This document shows positions 63,001 through 64,000 of a stretch of DNA of 64,000 nucleotides, one piece after another; the stretch's first letter is position 1, and each line of letters opens with the position of its first letter. Position numbers and translations under genes: made by a program. The stretch is from positions 29,866,977 to 29,930,976 of the forward strand of contig CM076259.1 in NCBI GenBank assembly GCA_038380795.1. The letters run 5' to 3'. Origin of the DNA: Pyrocephalus nanus. Lineage: Eukaryota > Chordata > Aves > Passeriformes > Tyrannidae. The notes beneath the pieces were generated by a model, which worked only from the letters and a program-made list of their open reading frames with translations, did no database searches and had not been told where the DNA came from.

Positions 63001-63415
63001 GTAATAAATTTAGTTTCCCCAAGGCAAGTTCATTTTGGCCATCATGGTAGTTGGTGAATGATCTCTCCCTGCCCTTATTTCGACCTATGAATCTTTTGTT
63101 ATATTTTCTCTTCCCTGTCCAGCTGAAAAAGGGAGAGAGAGAGTGGATTTGGTGGATGCCTGCCATGCAGCCAGGGTCAACCCACCATAAATATGAAGAA
63201 ATTTGTGGCTGGAAGGAAAAGAGCACAATCACACCTGCTTTGTGTGCATGGTCTAAACTGCTGGCTAAAGCACAAGCCTCCCACAGAAGTTAAAAGTGGC
63301 ACCAACTCAAATACGTGCTGCAAATCTCACCTGATGAGAGAAGCCAGGCCCACAGCACACACCACCAGGGCAAATATCAGCATTACTCCCAACGTAATGA
63401 CTTCAGGCTCAATCC
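41995..63415 (-). CDS. GUCY2D (GC-D): Receptor guanylyl cyclase, GC-D type (14 exons; 5' part outside window)
   Basis: A single-pass membrane guanylyl cyclase converting GTP to cGMP. Fourteen exons, 1843 nt or 613 codons, join in frame with GT-AG introns and no stops. Order: transmembrane helix, juxtamembrane segment, pseudokinase (HGRLKSRNC without the catalytic Asp; DYG for DFG), dimerisation helix, and cyclase domain. The cyclase keeps metal Asp ([13 protein letters not shown]), purine-binding Glu and Cys ([14 protein letters not shown]) and catalytic Asn/Arg (NTASR). The sequence belongs to the sensory group GC-D/GC-E/GC-F. The neighbour LRRC32 points to GC-D, the guanylin- and CO2-sensing olfactory cyclase of rodents, a pseudogene (GUCY2EP) in human. 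The symbol is ambiguous, because human GUCY2D is the retinal GC-E. The extracellular domain lies past 64000 and the last coding exon is uncertain. Family assignment is firm; subtype is inferred from synteny. Confidence 0.93.
42076..42193 (-). other. C-terminal-tail-like reading frame in the last intron
   Basis: On the minus strand, phase-compatible with the exon ending at 41995, a 38-codon frame starts [17 protein letters not shown]. It resembles the tail of GC-E (HGISLQEIPPE ... RRKLEK) and of GC-F (GHGL ... ), both recalled from memory. It lies upstream of the penultimate exon in transcription order, so it cannot follow that exon by normal splicing. Its acceptor (aagatttcaag|C) is poor. It is either chance or a relic of a local duplication. 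Confidence 0.3.
43106..43200 (-). CDS. GUCY2D (GC-D): Cyclase exon: end of catalytic domain
   Basis: A 95-nt exon (ctgttcccag|CTTAC ... CTGAGG|gtaag) that completes [20 protein letters not shown] and [12 protein letters not shown]. Too short to appear as a long ORF, but phase and homology are clear. Confidence 0.94.
44623..44721 (-). CDS. GUCY2D (GC-D): Cyclase exon: catalytic domain, Cys and Asn/Arg residues
   Basis: A 99-nt exon (gtgtctttcag|GTCC ... GGCCTGC|gtgag) encoding [20 protein letters not shown] and [13 protein letters not shown]. The Cys of PRYCLFGD determines guanine over adenine specificity, and the Asn and Arg of NTASR stabilise the transition state. The exon is rich in CpG compared with its AT-rich surroundings. 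Confidence 0.97.
48350..48524 (-). CDS. GUCY2D (GC-D): Cyclase exon: catalytic domain, purine-binding Glu and second metal Asp
   Basis: A 175-nt exon (tatttctag|GTGGAG ... CACACAG|gtagg) encoding [38 protein letters not shown] and [11 protein letters not shown]. The Glu of VETIGDAY contacts guanine, and the Asp is the second metal ligand. Confidence 0.97.
48608..48800 (-). CDS. GUCY2D (GC-D): Cyclase exon: catalytic domain, first metal-binding Asp
   Basis: A 193-nt exon (gttatttcag|ATCAG ... TACAAG|gtgag) encoding [40 protein letters not shown] and [16 protein letters not shown]. The Asp of FSDIVGF binds metal. Confidence 0.97.
49096..49259 (-). CDS. GUCY2D (GC-D): Cyclase exon: dimerisation (signalling) helix
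   Basis: A 164-nt exon (tattttccag|TTC ... CCCCC|gtaag) encoding [39 protein letters not shown] and [16 protein letters not shown]. Heptad-like spacing forms the coiled coil that links the pseudokinase to the cyclase and dimerises the receptor. Confidence 0.96.
49910..50690 (-). repeat. Unclassified interspersed repeat, copy B
   Basis: The reverse complement aligns block by block with 17926-18690. Shared blocks include tttaagttacccaca next to a purine-rich run, cagaggctccaggaggtg, tgttggctacaggccttcc and ggttctgacccaata. Beyond the purine run both copies share a segment near ctccagacatgaactcaaag (copy A counterpart ctccggatgtgaattcaaag on the complement). The copy contains an A17 run at about 50592-50609. 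It lies in the intron 49260-51563. Family and exact ends are unknown. Confidence 0.7.
50752..51029 (+). mobile_element. CR1 3' fragment
   Basis: Sense-strand CR1, antisense to the cyclase: aaatggcttcaagttgtgtc, then gtggtggagtcaccatccct and a tail ccaaccttaacagatttatg followed by attctgtga. It lies 60 bases beyond unclassified repeat copy B. Confidence 0.92.
51564..51712 (-). CDS. GUCY2D (GC-D): Cyclase exon: end of pseudokinase domain
   Basis: A 149-nt exon (ttctgtcacag|AAATC ... CATAAG|gtcag) encoding [35 protein letters not shown] and VFHK. CWxExPxxRPxFxx is the conserved end of the kinase-homology domain. Confidence 0.95.
53571..53720 (-). CDS. GUCY2D (GC-D): Cyclase exon: pseudokinase C-lobe
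   Basis: A 150-nt exon (aattttttag|AATTG ... GCTGAAG|gtagg) encoding [31 protein letters not shown] and [11 protein letters not shown]. It contains the kinase-like APE and DxxSF elements. Confidence 0.96.
55085..55241 (-). CDS. GUCY2D (GC-D): Cyclase exon: pseudokinase catalytic-loop equivalent
   Basis: A 157-nt exon (gtttcctag|GGA ... CCAGAAG|gtagg) encoding [20 protein letters not shown] and then [28 protein letters not shown] stands in place of a kinase HRDxKxxN loop and lacks the catalytic Asp. DYG replaces DFG. Confidence 0.96.
56153..56329 (-). CDS. GUCY2D (GC-D): Cyclase exon: pseudokinase N-lobe to mid
   Basis: A 177-nt, phase-0 exon (tcttgtttcag|ATG ... ATTAAA|gtaag) of 59 codons: [30 protein letters not shown] and [16 protein letters not shown]. 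These motifs are nearly invariant in GC-D, GC-E and GC-F. Confidence 0.96.
57311..57391 (-). CDS. GUCY2D (GC-D): Cyclase exon: pseudokinase, GDWVWLKKF segment
   Basis: An 81-nt, phase-0 exon of 27 codons, [20 protein letters not shown] and then STSILRK, with donor AAG|gtagg. The acceptor is weak (ctgtgattgtggacag|GGAG): a CR1 element in the sense orientation of the gene ends 8 bases from the exon, so the expected polypyrimidine tract is replaced by CR1 tail sequence. Confidence 0.93.
57400..57868 (-). mobile_element. CR1 LINE copy abutting a cyclase exon
   Basis: A 470-bp CR1 in the same orientation as the cyclase gene. The plus strand begins with the complement of its tail (aatcacagaatcacagagtg), then catctagtccaacttccatg, and runs to aggctaaacaggctcaactt and ctttcctcataagagagatg. 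Its 3' end lies 8 bases from the cyclase exon at 57311-57391. It preserves the minus-strand string [18 protein letters not shown] of CR1 origin. Confidence 0.93.
58680..58814 (-). CDS. GUCY2D (GC-D): Cyclase exon: juxtamembrane Ser-rich linker and start of pseudokinase
   Basis: A 135-nt, phase-0 exon (gccttccag|AGG ... TATGAG|gtagg) of 45 codons: [20 protein letters not shown] through a serine-rich stretch to ETSNVALYE. The Ser-rich linker corresponds to the region that is phosphorylated in several receptor cyclases. Confidence 0.94.
59313..59409 (-). CDS. GUCY2D (GC-D): Cyclase exon: juxtamembrane segment
   Basis: A 97-nt exon (aacctttcag|GCAG ... AGAAAG|gtaag) encoding [20 protein letters not shown] and then [12 protein letters not shown]. 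The GPNxIIxTxDDxxFxxP pattern is the juxtamembrane signature of sensory receptor cyclases. The phase matches both neighbours. Confidence 0.94.
59462..59993 (+). mobile_element. CR1 LINE 3' fragment, about 530 bp
   Basis: Sense CR1 on the plus strand, antisense to the cyclase: accccacctgcagtactgct, then agaggattggagcacctttc, ggctgagagagttgcagttg and gcactggcacaggttgccca, ending near ctttaaggtctaaaatagtg. A 123-codon frame (59558-59929) is a CR1 remnant. The element starts about 55 bases upstream of the cyclase exon 59313-59409 in transcription order. Confidence 0.93.
59994..62067. other. Cyclase intron segment between CR1 and LTR
   Basis: Apart from the SINE at 60273-60430 I recognise no element or exon here. 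A 157-codon plus-strand frame at 61050-61523 is antisense to the cyclase and has no recognisable domain. Confidence 0.6.
60273..60430 (+). mobile_element. TguSINE1-like SINE (tRNA-Ile head, CR1 tail)
   Basis: 60273 to about 60347 folds as a tRNA-Ile(AAT) derivative: the D arm agctcagttgggtagagc, anticodon loop TTAATAA, and a T arm with the perfect stem GTGGG/CCCAC around TTCAATC. It is directly followed by a CR1-type tail (actccatgacccttatgggt, then cccacttagaatatt, and tctgtgatac at the end). A tRNA-Ile head plus CR1 tail is the structure of TguSINE1 from passerines, which supports a songbird source. The acceptor and anticodon stems carry mismatches, so this is not a functional tRNA gene. 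Confidence 0.82.
62068..63188 (+). mobile_element. Solo LTR, avian ERVL-like family
   Basis: About 1.1 kb, beginning tgtattgggtttgcatggca and ending ccagggtcaacccaccata, which I recognise as an avian ERVL-type LTR. It contains a TATA-like gatatttaag near 62254, internal degenerate units built on gtgaccccatggg and atgctggagcag (about 62510-62790), an AATAAA at about 63003 and a pyrimidine-rich 3' end. No gag, pol or env sequence adjoins it, so it is a solo LTR. It is antisense to the cyclase in the intron 59410-63330. I could not confirm a target-site duplication. Confidence 0.8.
63331..63415 (-). CDS. GUCY2D (GC-D): Cyclase exon: transmembrane helix
   Basis: An 85-nt exon with acceptor ctctttgcacag|GG and donor ATCAG|gtgag. 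It enters in phase 2 and encodes [18 protein letters not shown] and then CAVGLASLI, a single hydrophobic helix as expected after the ectodomain. It ends with AG, which the next exon completes to Arg. The preceding ectodomain exon was not found before 64000. Confidence 0.92.
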
Positions 63416-64000
63416 CTGTGCAAAGAGGGGAAAGAATCAGTCACTGAGAAAATAATTTTGATTTAGGCAATAAGATTAAAAACATCAGTATCAGACCACT
63501 AGATTACAAAGTCAAATATTCAGCCAGGAGAATGCCAAAAGACAATTTTAAAGCAGTTTTAATTTGTGAATACACAAATACTTACTGACTTTGTTTACAT
63601 GAGACTGCAACTACTCTAATTATTTATTTCCATGTACTTTTTTTACCTAAACTACACTTAGAGCCCTGGATCAGTGGAAACACAGTTTTTGTTCAAGTAA
63701 ATAAAGACTAGACTCACAGGAAGGTATTAAGTTTTAGAGGAAGCTTCTACAAAGTTTATAACTTTTTAACATTTGACCCTTGTCTCTCCAGGAACTGAAA
63801 TGCTGAAAAATCTTTATCATGTGGTACCAAACTGATGGCCACTGTGAGTCACAGGCCTATCTGGGATTTTTCATTTCTGCTACATATTTTTAATGCTGAA
63901 AAGAGCAGAAGAGGATGAGCAGAATGTTGGTTTTCTCCTCAACAGTCCATGGACAGAAAGTACTAGAGACAGATACTTTGCTCATGAGTGTATTTACTTG
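63416..64000 (-). other. Cyclase intron upstream of the transmembrane exon
   Basis: AT-rich sequence with no exon of the ectodomain and no repeat tail that I recognise. The coding sequence of the ligand-binding domain must lie to the right of the window. Confidence 0.7.

Noticed and set aside
1..64000. CRISPR array, operon, phage or plasmid features
   Set aside because: The window is vertebrate: spliced genes, LINE and SINE copies and long introns. No direct-repeat/spacer arrays or bacterial gene organisation are present.

Overview
This window is vertebrate nuclear DNA from a bird, most likely a passerine. CR1 LINE fragments in both orientations are scattered through it, many with the (ATTCTRTG)n tail typical of avian CR1. 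At about 60.27-60.43 kb there is a tRNA-Ile head joined to a CR1-type tail, the structure of the passerine SINE TguSINE1. A long LTR of an avian ERVL-like type lies at 62.07-63.19 kb. Coding DNA is sparse (about 3.9 kb of 64 kb), and every coding exon found is on the minus strand.

Two genes are present. LRRC32 (GARP) occupies 5.35-11.98 kb. It has a 24-codon signal-peptide exon at 11904-11975 and one long exon at 5348-7288 that carries the leucine-rich repeats, transmembrane helix and short tail, for 670 residues in total. The second gene is a receptor guanylyl cyclase. Fourteen of its exons lie between 63415 and 41995. They encode, without any frame break, the transmembrane helix, juxtamembrane segment, pseudokinase domain, dimerisation helix and cyclase domain. 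Its extracellular domain lies beyond the right edge of the window, and its last short coding exon is not securely placed. Its position next to LRRC32 matches the olfactory cyclase GC-D locus (rodent Gucy2d, human pseudogene GUCY2EP).

Layout: 1-5.3 kb is the LRRC32 3' flank with CR1 copies; 5.3-12 kb is LRRC32; 12-42 kb is intergenic with CR1 pieces, simple repeats and one copy (about 17.9-18.7 kb) of an unclassified 0.75-kb repeat; 42-64 kb is the cyclase gene, whose introns carry CR1 copies, the TguSINE1 copy, the ERVL-like LTR and a second, inverted copy of the 0.75-kb repeat (about 49.9-50.7 kb).

The two genes are linked by conserved synteny and show no functional link: LRRC32 holds latent TGF-beta at the cell surface, and the cyclase makes cGMP. 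The most notable points are the intact GC-D-type coding frame, a CR1 insertion ending 8 bases from a coding exon so that the splice acceptor context is CR1-derived, and a C-terminal-tail-like reading frame that lies on the wrong side of the penultimate exon. I saw no undescribed multi-gene system.
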